Below, in pieces: positions 8,879-17,532 of a DNA stretch of 41,175 nt. Position 1 is the first letter of the stretch. Each line of letters starts with the position of its first letter. The stretch lies in assembly GCA_938014945.1 (NCBI GenBank), contig CALLQH010000089.1, positions 1 to 41,175 on the forward strand, read 5' to 3'. Under the pieces are notes generated by a model. It was given only the letters and a program-made list of their open reading frames with translations, searched no databases and was not told the DNA's origin. Source of the DNA: an uncultured bacterium. GTDB lineage: Bacteria > Pseudomonadota > Alphaproteobacteria > SP197. The position numbers and the translations under genes were made by a program.

Positions 8879-9805
8879 TCACCCCGGATTCTGGCGATAG
8901 TCCGAAGGTGGTCGGCCGAACCTTGCGGCGAAGGCCCGGCTGAAGGCGGCGGGCGAGCGATAGCCGGTCTGCCGTGCGATCTGCTGCACACTCGCGCGCG
9001 TGCCATCCAGCAGCGCCAGGGATTTCTGCAGGCGCCAGTCGGCGAGATAGGCCATAGGCCCGACGCCGAGCAGGTTGCTGAAACGCTCAGCGAACCGGCT
9101 GCGCGACATGCCGACTTCGACTGCCAGGCTTTCGACGGACCACGAACGGGCCGGGTATCGATGAATCAGCTCGAGGGCTCCTCCGATATGGCGGTCGGAG
9201 AACGCACCGAAGACGGTGTCGAGATCGCCGCTCTGGCCGATCCCTATGCGCAGCAGTTCGATGAAGACGATCTCGGACAGTCGGGTGACAACCGCCGCTG
9301 AACCGGTCTGCTCTGCAAAAACCCGGCGCGCAATCAGGCGGAGGATGTCATCGAGCCACGGTTGGCTGGCGCGTGTCGCCGCCGAGATCACAAGATATTC
9401 GGGCAAGGCCCGCAACAGGGGGTGATCGGCTTCGTTGCGAAAGGTGTAGTGCCCGCACAGCATCTGGGTCGCGGCCTGAGGATCACCGGCACCGACAACA
9501 AAGACACCGCTGCCGTCATAGTCGACATCTTTGAGCAGGCTCTCCAGTGGTGGCGCTTCTCTGCCCGGACTGTCGGCGAGAACGTGGCAGCGTCCTCGTG
9601 GGATCAGGACCAGATCGCCCGGCCCCAGTACGGTGCTTTCTCCGGAGGCCAAGGTGATGTGGCAACGACCCTGGATCACAAGATGGAAGCGTGTTGCCTG
9701 TTTGTAGTCAGGAACGGTAACCGACCAGGGAGGGGAAAAATCGGTTCGGAAATACAGAGCACCCCGGAGATCGAGCGTATCGATGACGTCGTCGAGGACA
9801 TTCAT
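8879..9805 (-). CDS. AraC-family regulator with N-terminal cupin
   Basis: A transcriptional regulator of 308 aa. The N-terminal half is a cupin sensor (HLVIQGRCHITLASGESTVLGPGDLVLIPRG). The C-terminal half has two helix-turn-helix units: WSVESLAVEVGMSRSRFAERFSNLLGVGPMAYL and SVQQIARQTGYRSPAAFSRAFAARFGRPPSDYR. This architecture matches the cupin_6 AraC regulators often found beside oxidoreductase or CMD genes. The ATG at 9805 gives the usual family N terminus (MNVLDDVIDTLDLRG); a start at 9853 would add 16 residues. Its sequence looks less GC-rich than its neighbours (an impression, not a calculation), which fits recent acquisition. Likely targets are the CMD-YHS pair just downstream. Confidence 0.9.
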   Translation of the reverse strand: MNVLDDVIDTLDLRGALYFRTDFSPPWSVTVPDYKQATRFHLVIQGRCHITLASGESTVLGPGDLVLIPRGRCHVLADSPGREAPPLESLLKDVDYDGSGVFVVGAGDPQAATQMLCGHYTFRNEADHPLLRALPEYLVISAATRASQPWLDDILRLIARRVFAEQTGSAAVVTRLSEIVFIELLRIGIGQSGDLDTVFGAFSDRHIGGALELIHRYPARSWSVESLAVEVGMSRSRFAERFSNLLGVGPMAYLADWRLQKSLALLDGTRASVQQIARQTGYRSPAAFSRAFAARFGRPPSDYRQNPG

Positions 9806-9935
9806 AGCAGCACATCCGGGACATTCTTTGCCAAGCGTCCCGCTTTGCGGCAACGCACTGCAAGAGCTAACCCCATGCGTGTGACCATGAAAATCACATT
9901 CGCTTCAGCGACCGGCGACCGGCGATCGGCAAGCG

Positions 9936-11228
9936 TCAACCGTTCTCTGCCAGAACCCTGCCCGCCAGATAGAGCGAGCCGCAGATCAGGACGCGGGCGG
10001 GGCCGTTGCCGGCGGCGTTGAGTTCGTCGAGGGCTTCGCCGACCGAGGCGGACTCGGCGGCCTCGACACCCGCCTGGCGTAGCACCTTCAGGGTCTCCTC
10101 TGCCGGCAGGGTGTTCTTCTCGCCGGGGATGGAGACGGCGCGGGCGCGGCGCACCAGGGGGGCGAGCGGGCGCACGAAGCCGACGGGATCCTTGGTGTTC
10201 ATCATGCCGACGATGAGGTCGAGGGGGCAGTCGCCCCAGGTCTTCGCCATGTCGGCCAGAACCTCACCCGCAGAAGGGTTGTGTCCGCCGTCGAGCCAGA
10301 GTTCCACCTGCGGTCCGGCGCGGTCCTTGAGCGCGCCCTGCTCCAGCTTCTGCAGGCGGGCGGGCCAGCGGGCCGTGCGCAGCCCCGTGGCGATGGCCGC
10401 ATCGTCGATCGTGAACCCGGCAAGGCGGCGCAGGGCGACGATGGCGCTCGCGGCGTTGAAGGGCTGATGCGCGCCGGGCAGCACCGGCAGCGGGAAGCGG
10501 GTGGTGTCATCGCCGTCGCGCAGGACGAAACCATCCGGGTCGACGCTCTCCACCGCGAAATCGCGCCCGGCGACCAGCAGCGGGGCCTCGATGGCGGCGG
10601 CGCGGCGCTCAATGGCTTCCAGCGCCTCGGTCGGCTGCGGCCCGATGACGCCGAGGACGCCGGGCTTGAGGATGCCGGCCTTCTCGCCCGCGATCTCGCC
10701 GACCGTGTCGCCGAGGAACTGCTGATGATCGAGGCTGACCGGGGTGATGATCGAGACCAGCGGCCTGTCGATCATGTTGGTCGCGTCGAGTCGTCCGCCC
10801 AGTCCCGTTTCCATCAACAGGATGTCGGCGGGCGTGCGCGAGAAGCCGAGGAAGGCCGCGGCCGTGGTGATCTCGAAGAAGGTGATCGGCACACCGCCGT
10901 TGGCCCGCTCGCATTCCTCGAGCAGGGCGGCGAGCGCCGGTTCCGCGATGATCTCGCCATCGAGTTCCACACGCTCGTGGAAGCGCACGAGATGGGGCGA
11001 GGTATAGGCGTGGACCCGGTAGCCCGCCGCGATCAGCGCGGCCTTCATGGTGGCGACCGTGGAGCCCTTGCCGTTGGTGCCTGCGATATGGACGACGGGC
11101 GGCAGGGCGCGCTCCGGATGACCCAGGGCGTCGAGGATGCGGTGCATGCGGTCCAGCGAGAGGTCGATCAGCTTGGGGTGCAGCCCCATCAGCCGTTCGA
11201 GCAGGACATCGCTCGAAAGCGCGCTCAC
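9936..11228 (-). CDS. folC: Dihydrofolate/folylpolyglutamate synthase
   Basis: A 430-aa Mur-ligase-fold enzyme that adds glutamate to dihydropteroate and to reduced folates. The P-loop is HIAGTNGKGST near residue 50, followed by YTSPHLVRFHER, ETGLGGRLDATN and ITPVSLDHQQFLGDT. The C-terminal domain contains LDGGHNPSA. It starts with GTG at 11228, overlapping the accD stop as GTGA, so the two are probably translationally coupled. It is the last gene of the pyrF-trp-accD-folC series. Confidence 0.95.
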   Translation of the reverse strand: MSALSSDVLLERLMGLHPKLIDLSLDRMHRILDALGHPERALPPVVHIAGTNGKGSTVATMKAALIAAGYRVHAYTSPHLVRFHERVELDGEIIAEPALAALLEECERANGGVPITFFEITTAAAFLGFSRTPADILLMETGLGGRLDATNMIDRPLVSIITPVSLDHQQFLGDTVGEIAGEKAGILKPGVLGVIGPQPTEALEAIERRAAAIEAPLLVAGRDFAVESVDPDGFVLRDGDDTTRFPLPVLPGAHQPFNAASAIVALRRLAGFTIDDAAIATGLRTARWPARLQKLEQGALKDRAGPQVELWLDGGHNPSAGEVLADMAKTWGDCPLDLIVGMMNTKDPVGFVRPLAPLVRRARAVSIPGEKNTLPAEETLKVLRQAGVEAAESASVGEALDELNAAGNGPARVLICGSLYLAGRVLAENG

Positions 11229-12142
11229 CTGGCTTGCTTGGCCCGTGCCTGGGGATCGTTGGCGGGCTCCGGCAGGAGCTCAGCCTCGTCGGGGCGCGCG
11301 TTCATCAGATGGCGCATGACGAGCGCGATGCGGTGGCGCAGTTCGCTGCGCGCCACGACCATGTCGAGCATGCCGTGGTCCAGCAGGTATTCGGCGCGCT
11401 GGAAGCCCTCGGGCAGCTTCTCGCGGATCGTCTCCTCGATGACGCGCGCGCCGGCAAAGCCGATCATGGCGCCGGGCTCGGCGATCTGGACGTCGCCCAG
11501 CATGGCGAAACTGGCGGTAACGCCGCCGGTGGTGGGGTTGGTGAGCACGGAGAGGAACGGCAGGCGCGCCTCGCGCAGCTCGCTGATCGCCGCGGTGGTG
11601 CGCGCCATCTGCATGAGGGAAAGGATGCCCTCCTGCATGCGCGCGCCGCCCGAGGCCGAGAAGATGATGAGCGGGCGCTCCTGGAGCTTGGCCAGGCGCG
11701 CTGCGGCGACGATCGCCTCGCCCACGGCCATGCCCATGGAGCCGCCCATGAACTCGAAGTTGAAGATGGCGACGACCGCGCCCTGCCCCTCGATCGTGCC
11801 GTGGGCGACGATCATGGCATCCTTCTCGCCGCTCTTGGCCTGGGCCTCCCTCAGCCGGTCGCTGTAACGCTTGCGGTCGCGGAAGCGCAGCGGATCGACC
11901 GCGACCTTGGGCAGCTCGATGGTCGTATACTCGCCATCGTCGAACAGCGCCTTGAAGCGCATGACCGGGCTGATGCGCATGTGGAAGCCGCAGTGCGGGC
12001 AGACATACATCGCGGCCTCGAGGTCGCGATGGAAGATCATCTGTTCGCAGTCCGGGCACTTGTCCCACAGGTTGTCGGGCGTCTCGGTCTTGCGGACGAG
12101 ATCGCGGATCTTGGGCAGTGCCAGATCGGTCAGCCAGCTCAT
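11225..12142 (-). CDS. accD: Acetyl-CoA carboxylase, carboxyltransferase beta subunit
   Basis: A 305-aa subunit of the carboxyltransferase that makes malonyl-CoA for fatty acid synthesis. The N-terminal zinc ribbon CPDCEQMIFHRDLEAAMYVCPHC has four cysteines (C-x2-C-x15-C-x2-C), followed by the crotonase-like core with FNFEFMGGSMG, SASGGARMQEG and LTNPTTGGV. The C-terminal tail is short. The ATG at 12142 overlaps the trpA stop as ATGA. The long upstream frame in this phase is a shadow of trpA. Position between trpA and folC is typical for alphaproteobacteria. Confidence 0.96.
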   Translation of the reverse strand: MSWLTDLALPKIRDLVRKTETPDNLWDKCPDCEQMIFHRDLEAAMYVCPHCGFHMRISPVMRFKALFDDGEYTTIELPKVAVDPLRFRDRKRYSDRLREAQAKSGEKDAMIVAHGTIEGQGAVVAIFNFEFMGGSMGMAVGEAIVAAARLAKLQERPLIIFSASGGARMQEGILSLMQMARTTAAISELREARLPFLSVLTNPTTGGVTASFAMLGDVQIAEPGAMIGFAGARVIEETIREKLPEGFQRAEYLLDHGMLDMVVARSELRHRIALVMRHLMNARPDEAELLPEPANDPQARAKQAR

Positions 12143-12969
12143 GCGCGTGCTCCCCTGACGCCATCGCCCAGGGCGCGGGCAAGCGCCAGGACGTTGGTCA
12201 CACAGTCTGGCTTGGCCTTGCCCTGATCGTCCAGACTGTCGGCCACCGTCTGGCAGAAGGCAGAGCCGACCACGGCGGCATCGGCGACGCGCGCGATCGC
12301 GGCGGCCTGCTCGGGCGTGCGGATACCGAAGCCCACCGCCACCGGCAGGTCGGTCTTCTCGCGCAGCCGCGCCACGGCCTTGCCCACCGCGTCGGGGTCG
12401 GCCGCGGCCGATCCCGTGATGCCGGTGATCGAGACGTAGTAGATGAAGCCCGAGGTGTTCGCCAGGACGGCCGGCATGCGCTTGGCGTCGGTCGTGGGCG
12501 TGGCGAGACGGATCCAGTTGAGGCCGGCCTTGATGGTCGGCTCGCAGAGTTCGCTGTCTTCCTCGGGCGGCAGGTCGACGATGATCAGGCCGTCGAGCCC
12601 GGCCTCGCGCGCATCGGCAAGGAAGGCCTCGTTGCCGTAGGAGTAGATGGGATTGTAGTAGCCCATCAGCACGATGGGGGTGTCGTCGTCCTCCTTGCGG
12701 AAGCGGCGCACCAGTTCCAGCGTCTTGCGCAGCGTCATCCCGGCCTTCAGCGCGCGCTGGCCGGCGACCTGGACATTGGGGCCGTCGGCCATCGGGTCGG
12801 TGAAGCACATGCCGAGTTCGATGACATCGACACCCGCGCCCGGCAGGCCGCGGAAGTAGTCGTAGAACGTCTCGATATCGGGATCGCCGGCCATGACATA
12901 GGCGACGAGGCCGGCGCGGCCCTCCTGCTTCAGCTTGGCGAAGCGGCGATCGATGCGGGTTTCGCTCAC
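12139..12969 (-). CDS. trpA: Tryptophan synthase alpha chain
   Basis: A TIM-barrel lyase of 276 aa that splits indole-3-glycerol phosphate and channels indole to TrpB. Catalytic Glu is in VDVIELGM and catalytic Asp in FTDPMADGP; the phosphate site is GFGIRTPEQ near the C terminus. The stretch MCFTDP replaces the common IPFSDP, a minor variation. The GTG at 12969 overlaps the trpB stop (GTGA) and has GGGAG upstream; it gives VSETRIDRRFAKLK, the expected N terminus. The upstream in-frame ATG at 13026 lies inside trpB and is unlikely. Confidence 0.95.
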   Translation of the reverse strand: MSETRIDRRFAKLKQEGRAGLVAYVMAGDPDIETFYDYFRGLPGAGVDVIELGMCFTDPMADGPNVQVAGQRALKAGMTLRKTLELVRRFRKEDDDTPIVLMGYYNPIYSYGNEAFLADAREAGLDGLIIVDLPPEEDSELCEPTIKAGLNWIRLATPTTDAKRMPAVLANTSGFIYYVSITGITGSAAADPDAVGKAVARLREKTDLPVAVGFGIRTPEQAAAIARVADAAVVGSAFCQTVADSLDDQGKAKPDCVTNVLALARALGDGVRGARA

Positions 12970-14177
12970 AGGGTCACTCCCAGCGCCTCGGCGACGGTGA
13001 AGACGTCCTTGTCGCCCCGGCCGCACATGTTCATGACGATGGTCTTGTCGGCGGCCATGGTCGGCGCCAGCTTGGTGACGTAGGCCAGGGCATGGGCCGG
13101 CTCCAGCGCCGGGATGATCCCTTCCATGCGGGTGCAGAGCTGGAAGGCCTCCAGCGCCTCCTTGTCGGTCGCCGAGACGTAGGTCACGCGGCCGCTGTCG
13201 GCGAGCCAGGCGTGTTCGGGGCCGATGCCGGGGTAATCGAGGCCCGCCGAGATCGAATGGGCCTCGGTGATCTGGCCGTCGTCGTCCTGCAGCAGGTAGG
13301 TGCGGTTGCCGTGCAGCACGCCGGGACGGCCGCCCGCGATGGAGGCGGCATGCTGGCCGCTCTCGATGCCGTGGCCCGCGGCCTCGACGCCGTAGATCGC
13401 AACCTCGGGATCATCCAGGAAGGGATGGAAGAGGCCGATGGCGTTGGAGCCGCCGCCGATGCAGGCGACCAGCGCGTCGGGCAGACGGCCCTCGGCCTCC
13501 ATCATCTGCTCGCGGGTTTCCCGGCCGATGATCGACTGGAACTCGCGCACCAGCTCCGGATAGGGGTGCGGGCCGGCGGCGGTGCCGATGATGTAGAAGG
13601 TCGATTCGACGTTGGTCACCCAGTCGCGCAGGGCCTCGTTCATCGCATCCTTCAGGGTGCGCGAGCCCGAAACCACGGGCACGACCTCCGCACCCAGCAG
13701 CTTCATGCGGAAGACGTTGGGCGCCTGGCGGGCGATGTCGGTCTCGCCCATGTAGACGACGCAGGGCAGGCCGACCTTGGCGCAGACCGTGGCCGTGGCG
13801 ACGCCGTGCTGGCCCGCGCCCGTCTCGGCGATGATGCGGGTCTTGCCCATGCGCTTGGCGAGCAGGATCTGGCCCACCGTGTTGTTGATCTTGTGGGCGC
13901 CGGTGTGATTGAGCTCGTCGCGCTTGAAATAGACCTTGGCGCCGCCGAGGTGCTCGGTCAGGCGCTGGGCATAGTAGAGTGGGCTGGGGCGGCCGATGTA
14001 GTGCTTGGCCCAGTGCTCCAGCTCGGCCTGGAATTCGGGATCCTTGCGCGCGGCATGCCAGGCCTCTTCCAGCTCCAGGATGAGCGGCATGAGGGTTTCT
14101 GCGACATAACGCCCGCCGAACATGCCGAAATGGCCCTGCTCGTCGGGTCCGCTGCGATAGGTGTTGACCGGTTCCAT
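12966..14177 (-). CDS. trpB: Tryptophan synthase beta chain
   Basis: A PLP enzyme of 403 aa that condenses indole with serine. The PLP lysine is in LNHTGAHKINN, followed by AETGAGQHGVATA and the phosphate-binding CIGGGSNAIG. The N terminus DEQGHFGMFGGRYV is typical. It overlaps trpA at its 3' end and lies 69 nt downstream of trpF. The start ATG at 14177 has a GGACGGAG stretch upstream. Confidence 0.97.
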   Translation of the reverse strand: MEPVNTYRSGPDEQGHFGMFGGRYVAETLMPLILELEEAWHAARKDPEFQAELEHWAKHYIGRPSPLYYAQRLTEHLGGAKVYFKRDELNHTGAHKINNTVGQILLAKRMGKTRIIAETGAGQHGVATATVCAKVGLPCVVYMGETDIARQAPNVFRMKLLGAEVVPVVSGSRTLKDAMNEALRDWVTNVESTFYIIGTAAGPHPYPELVREFQSIIGRETREQMMEAEGRLPDALVACIGGGSNAIGLFHPFLDDPEVAIYGVEAAGHGIESGQHAASIAGGRPGVLHGNRTYLLQDDDGQITEAHSISAGLDYPGIGPEHAWLADSGRVTYVSATDKEALEAFQLCTRMEGIIPALEPAHALAYVTKLAPTMAADKTIVMNMCGRGDKDVFTVAEALGVTL

Positions 14178-14246
14178 GCTCCGTCCGTCCTTCTTGAGGG
14201 GCGGAACATGCCCTTTTCGGCCCGGAACCGCAACGGCGGGCCGTCC

Positions 14247-14891
14247 TCAGACGAGATCGCGCACCGTTTCGAGGAAGGCCCGGATCATGGCCGGGTCCTT
14301 GAGGCCGGGTTTGCTCTCCACACCGCTCGAAACGTCGACAAAACGGGCTCCGGAAAGGCTCGCCGCCTCCTTCACATTGTCGGCATCGAGGCCGCCCGCC
14401 AGCAGCCAGGGCCGCCGGTAGCTGCGGCCCGACAGCAGGCGCCAGTCGAAGGCGACGGCGTTGCCGCCGGGGCGGGTCGCCTCGCGCGGCGGCTTGGCGT
14501 CGAACATCAGCCATTCGGCGACCGGCTCGTAGGGCCCGACACCGTCGAGATCGGCGGCCTCGGCGACGCGGATCACCTTCATCACCTCAACGCCGAAACG
14601 CTCACGCACAGCCTGGAGGCGCGCAGGAGGCTCGTGGCCATGAAACTGCACGATGGAAAGGCGGCCGGCGGGAATCCAGGTTTCGAGCGTCGCATCGTCG
14701 GGATCGACAAAGACACCGACACGCTCGACATGATCGGGCACGCGCGCCGCCAGGGCGGCGAGCCGGTCCGGCGTGACGTAGCGGGGGCTCGGCGGAAAGC
14801 CGTTGAAGCCGACCATGCGCGTGCCGTGGCGCAGCGCGGCATCGAGCCCCTCGATGTCGTTGAGGCCGCAGATCTTTGCCGCGATGGCCAT
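14247..14891 (-). CDS. trpF: Phosphoribosylanthranilate isomerase
   Basis: A 214-aa TIM-barrel isomerase of tryptophan synthesis. The catalytic Cys is in AKICGLND at the N terminus and the catalytic Asp in LMFDAKPP; VDVSSGVESKPGLKD closes the barrel. The start ATG at 14891 shares its A with the pyrF stop (TGATG), giving coupling. The longer frame to 15041 only reads over pyrF. It forms the trpFBA series with the two downstream genes. Confidence 0.95.
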   Translation of the reverse strand: MAIAAKICGLNDIEGLDAALRHGTRMVGFNGFPPSPRYVTPDRLAALAARVPDHVERVGVFVDPDDATLETWIPAGRLSIVQFHGHEPPARLQAVRERFGVEVMKVIRVAEAADLDGVGPYEPVAEWLMFDAKPPREATRPGGNAVAFDWRLLSGRSYRRPWLLAGGLDADNVKEAASLSGARFVDVSSGVESKPGLKDPAMIRAFLETVRDLV

Positions 14892-15613
14892 CAGGCGGCC
14901 ATTTCCTCGGCGATCTGCTCGGCAGCCTCGACGGGGTCCTTGGCCTGGGTGATGGGGCGGCCGACCACGAGGTAATCCGCACCGGCGGCAATCGCCTCGG
15001 CCGGCGTCACGATGCGCTTCTGATCGTTGGCGGTGGACCATGCCGGGCGCACGCCGGGGACCACCAGCAGGAAATCGTCACCGCACTGCTTGCGCAGGGC
15101 CCTCACCTCATGCGCGGAGCAGACGACTCCGTCGGTGCCGGAGTTCTGCGCAAGGTCTGCAAGGCGCAGCACCTGATCGGCAATCCCGCCCTTCATGCCG
15201 ATCTGGCCCATGTCGTCCTTGTCGATGCTGGTCAGCAGGGTGATGGCGACCACCTTGGGGCGGCTGCCGCCGCCCGCCTCGCCGGCGGTCACGGCCGCGG
15301 CCATGGCCGAGCGCAGCATCGCCGCACCGCCCGAGGCATGGACGGTGGTGAGGAACGGGTGCAGCGGCGCGATCGCGCGCATGCCGCCTGCCACCGTGTT
15401 GGGGATGTCGTGCATCTTGAGATCGAGGAACAGCGGGTGGCGGTCCTTGATGACCGTGGCGACGCCCGCGGGGCCGTGGGAGTGGAAGAACTCCAGGCCC
15501 AGCTTCAGGCCGCCGACCTTGCCCTTGAGGCGGCGCGACAGGGTCTTGGCGACCTCGATATCGGTGGTGTCGACAGCGCAGAGAATGCGGGCAACGGCAT
15601 CGTCGCGGGTCAT
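14891..15613 (-). CDS. pyrF: Orotidine-5'-phosphate decarboxylase
   Basis: A 240-aa TIM-barrel enzyme for the last step of UMP synthesis. The catalytic charge network lies in LFLDLKMHDIPNTV, with CSAHEV, VVPGVRP and YLVVGRPIT closing the active site. It is the first gene of a run that continues into trpF, trpB, trpA, accD and folC with overlaps of a few bases except for a 69-nt gap before trpB. The region upstream is shared with divergent ompW. I see no strong promoter for this strand. Confidence 0.96.
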   Translation of the reverse strand: MTRDDAVARILCAVDTTDIEVAKTLSRRLKGKVGGLKLGLEFFHSHGPAGVATVIKDRHPLFLDLKMHDIPNTVAGGMRAIAPLHPFLTTVHASGGAAMLRSAMAAAVTAGEAGGGSRPKVVAITLLTSIDKDDMGQIGMKGGIADQVLRLADLAQNSGTDGVVCSAHEVRALRKQCGDDFLLVVPGVRPAWSTANDQKRIVTPAEAIAAGADYLVVGRPITQAKDPVEAAEQIAEEMAA

Positions 15614-15703
15614 GGCGGTTCTCCCTGGGCCGGGCGCGGCGCGCCTCTATAGCAGATCGCCCCGGCCATGGGCGAGACGATGCAGCAGTTCTGCGCGCGG
15701 GCG

Positions 15704-15717
15704 TTGATGCAGGTCAA
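15704..15717 (+). promoter_or_regulatory. FNR/FixK-type anaerobox upstream of ompW
   Basis: TTGAT-GCAG-GTCAA matches the FNR consensus TTGAT-N4-ATCAA at nine of ten fixed positions. Its centre (15710.5) lies about 41 bp before a start predicted from the -10-like TAGAAC at 15740-15745, the class II position for activation by FNR. OmpW is known to be oxygen-regulated in enterobacteria, which makes the site plausible. Confidence 0.6.
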
Positions 15718-15783
15718 ATGTCCGCCGCCGACAAAGGCCTAGAACGCCCTCTCCGACCATCACCAAGAAGATAGAGGCCGAAC

Positions 15784-16440
15784 ATGGCAACAGGGATGAA
15801 GGCAGTCGCCGCAGTTTGCATTCTGGCAGGCATGGGCCTGCTGGCAGCACCCGCGCAGGCGCAGGACATCACCATGGACAAGACCGCCGGCGACTGGCTG
15901 TTCCGCGTGCGCGGCATCGGCGTGCTGCCCGATGAAAGTTCCAGCGTCTCGCCGATCGGCGGCGAGGTCGATCTCAGCAACGAGGTCGTGCCCGAGGTCG
16001 ATCTTTCCTACTTCCTGACCGACAACATCGCCTTCGAGCTGATCGCGGCGACCGCGCGCCACGACGTGACCGACAACGGCTCCACCCTGGGCGATGTCGA
16101 TCTCGGCGAGGTGTCGCACCTGCCGCCGACCCTGACGCTGCAGTACCACTTCATGCCCAAGCAGCGCTTCAGCCCCTATGTCGGCGCGGGCCTCAACTAC
16201 ACGATCTTCTACAACGCCGATGCTCCGGGTGGCGCGGTGACCAGCATCCACTACGACAACGGCTGGGGTTACGCCCTGCAGGCCGGTTTCGACGTGGCCG
16301 TGGCCGAGAACTGGTCGATCAACGTCGACGTCAAGAAGCTGTTCATCGACACCAGCGTGGCGATCAACGGCGGCGCAGTGAACGCAGACGTCGACATCGA
16401 TCCCTGGATCGTGGGCCTGGGCGTGGGCTACAAGTTCTAG
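15784..16440 (+). CDS. ompW: OmpW-family outer membrane protein
   Basis: An eight-stranded beta-barrel of the OmpW family, 218 aa including a signal peptide (ends APAQA before QDITMDKT). Family features are GDWLFRVRGIGVLP at the first strand, LSYFLTDNIAFELIAAT, LPPTLTLQYHF, FSPYVGAGLNYTIFY and the C-terminal VGLGVGYKF with terminal Phe as the BAM signal. The barrel is thought to pass small hydrophobic molecules. The start at 15784 has AGAGG upstream; M5 is an alternative. Upstream lies the FNR-type box, suggesting induction at low oxygen. Confidence 0.93.
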   Translation: MATGMKAVAAVCILAGMGLLAAPAQAQDITMDKTAGDWLFRVRGIGVLPDESSSVSPIGGEVDLSNEVVPEVDLSYFLTDNIAFELIAATARHDVTDNGSTLGDVDLGEVSHLPPTLTLQYHFMPKQRFSPYVGAGLNYTIFYNADAPGGAVTSIHYDNGWGYALQAGFDVAVAENWSINVDVKKLFIDTSVAINGGAVNADVDIDPWIVGLGVGYKF

Positions 16441-16462
16441 AAGCCATCTGCGTCAAGGATGG

Positions 16463-16486
16463 CCGGCAGCGGTGCGCCGCTGCCGG
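16463..16486. terminator. Hairpin between convergent ompW and OCD genes
   Basis: A perfect 10-bp stem CCGGCAGCGG / CCGCTGCCGG with a TGCG loop. It starts 22 nt after ompW and ends immediately before the minus-strand stop codon of the ornithine cyclodeaminase-like gene. No U tract follows on either strand, so it may act as an RNA-stabilising 3' hairpin or a rho-aided terminator. Confidence 0.5.
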
Positions 16487-17437
16487 TCAGTCCGTGAGCC
16501 GGGTCAGCAGGAAACGGGCGGTGCCGAGATCGAGGTGACCGCCCCCGGCATTCTTGAAGACGGTGATTTCCTCGTCCGAGCCACGCCCGGCGACGGTGCC
16601 GCGGGCAAGCTGGAAGAGATCGCCGCAGATGTCGTCGGGCGAAAAGGTGCCGGCGGCGATCGGCTGGCAGAACTCGCCGGTCTGCTCCAGGGCAAAGAAA
16701 CGGGAATCGAGATAGACGCGGCCGCGCTGCATGGCCGCGTCGTCGCATTCGCGCATCTGCGGCTGGTAGCTGCCCACGAGATCCAGGTGCGCGCCGGGCT
16801 TCAGCCAGTCGCCCAGGATGATCGGCTCCTCCGCCATGGTGGCGCACGAGATGACATCGGCGCGGCGCGCGGTGCCCTCGAGGTCGGCGGAGGCGCTGAT
16901 CGTCACGCCGTCGAGGCGCATCTCGCCTGCGAGCTTTTCGGCGCGGGCGCCGTTGCGGTTCCAGATCACGACCTCGCGGATCGAGGGGCGCACCGCCTTG
17001 TGCGCCATGATGAGATGGGGCGCCATGGCGCCCGCCCCCACCATCAGCATCACTTCGGCATCCCGGCGGGCCAGGTAATCGGCGCCGGTGGCGCTGTCGG
17101 CGGCGGTCTTGCGCAGGGTGAGCGCAGTGCCGTCGACCACCGCCAGCGGGCGGCCGTCCTTGCCGTCGAACAGGACATAGACACCCTGCACCGAGGGCAG
17201 GCCGGAGCCGTTGTATTCGTTGTCCGGGAAGACCGTGATCAGCTTGACGCCGATCGCCTGCTCGCGCTGCCAGGCGGGCAGCAGCAGGAAGACCGAGTCC
17301 GAGCCGCTGTCGAGCGGCTGGTGCATGTGGATGCTGTCGGAATCGTCGATGTCCTGCAGATGGAAGGCCTTCAGGCCCTCCACCAGGGAAGGATAGTCGA
17401 GCAGGCGATGCACCTCATCGCCGGTCACCATGCGCAC
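16487..17437 (-). CDS. Ornithine cyclodeaminase/mu-crystallin family protein
   Basis: A 316-aa NAD(P)-binding protein of the OCD/mu-crystallin family. The dinucleotide fold starts at LMVGAGAMAPHLIMAHKAVRP and a basic NRNG follows the second strand. The N-terminal half has LLLPAWQREQAIGVKLITVFPDN, where Lys is the usual substrate contact, and TALTLRKTAADSATGADYLAR. The family contains true ornithine cyclodeaminases, ketimine reductases and opine-type or alanine dehydrogenases. The catalytic Asp of ornithine cyclodeaminases is not obvious, so a reductase or dehydrogenase role is equally likely. M3 is an alternative start. It is transcribed alone, convergent with ompW. Confidence 0.88.
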   Translation of the reverse strand: MRMVTGDEVHRLLDYPSLVEGLKAFHLQDIDDSDSIHMHQPLDSGSDSVFLLLPAWQREQAIGVKLITVFPDNEYNGSGLPSVQGVYVLFDGKDGRPLAVVDGTALTLRKTAADSATGADYLARRDAEVMLMVGAGAMAPHLIMAHKAVRPSIREVVIWNRNGARAEKLAGEMRLDGVTISASADLEGTARRADVISCATMAEEPIILGDWLKPGAHLDLVGSYQPQMRECDDAAMQRGRVYLDSRFFALEQTGEFCQPIAAGTFSPDDICGDLFQLARGTVAGRGSDEEITVFKNAGGGHLDLGTARFLLTRLTD

Positions 17438-17532
17438 GGGCGGAACTCCTCAAGCCGAAGGAGCCGCAGACTGCCGCGCGGTCAGGCAATTGTCACGGGG
17501 GCTGGCTGCGATGGGTACCGGCGGAAGAAGCC

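Noticed and set aside
9880..9898. TGTGA-N9-TCACA upstream of the AraC gene
   Set aside because: Wrong spacing for CRP/FNR proteins (N6/N4) and different from the N8 repeat at 27244; probably coincidence.
9910..9930. Three tandem heptamers GACCGGC, GACCGGC, GATCGGC
   Set aside because: Only 21 bp long, between two genes; likely chance in GC-rich DNA, no spacing expected of a regulatory array.
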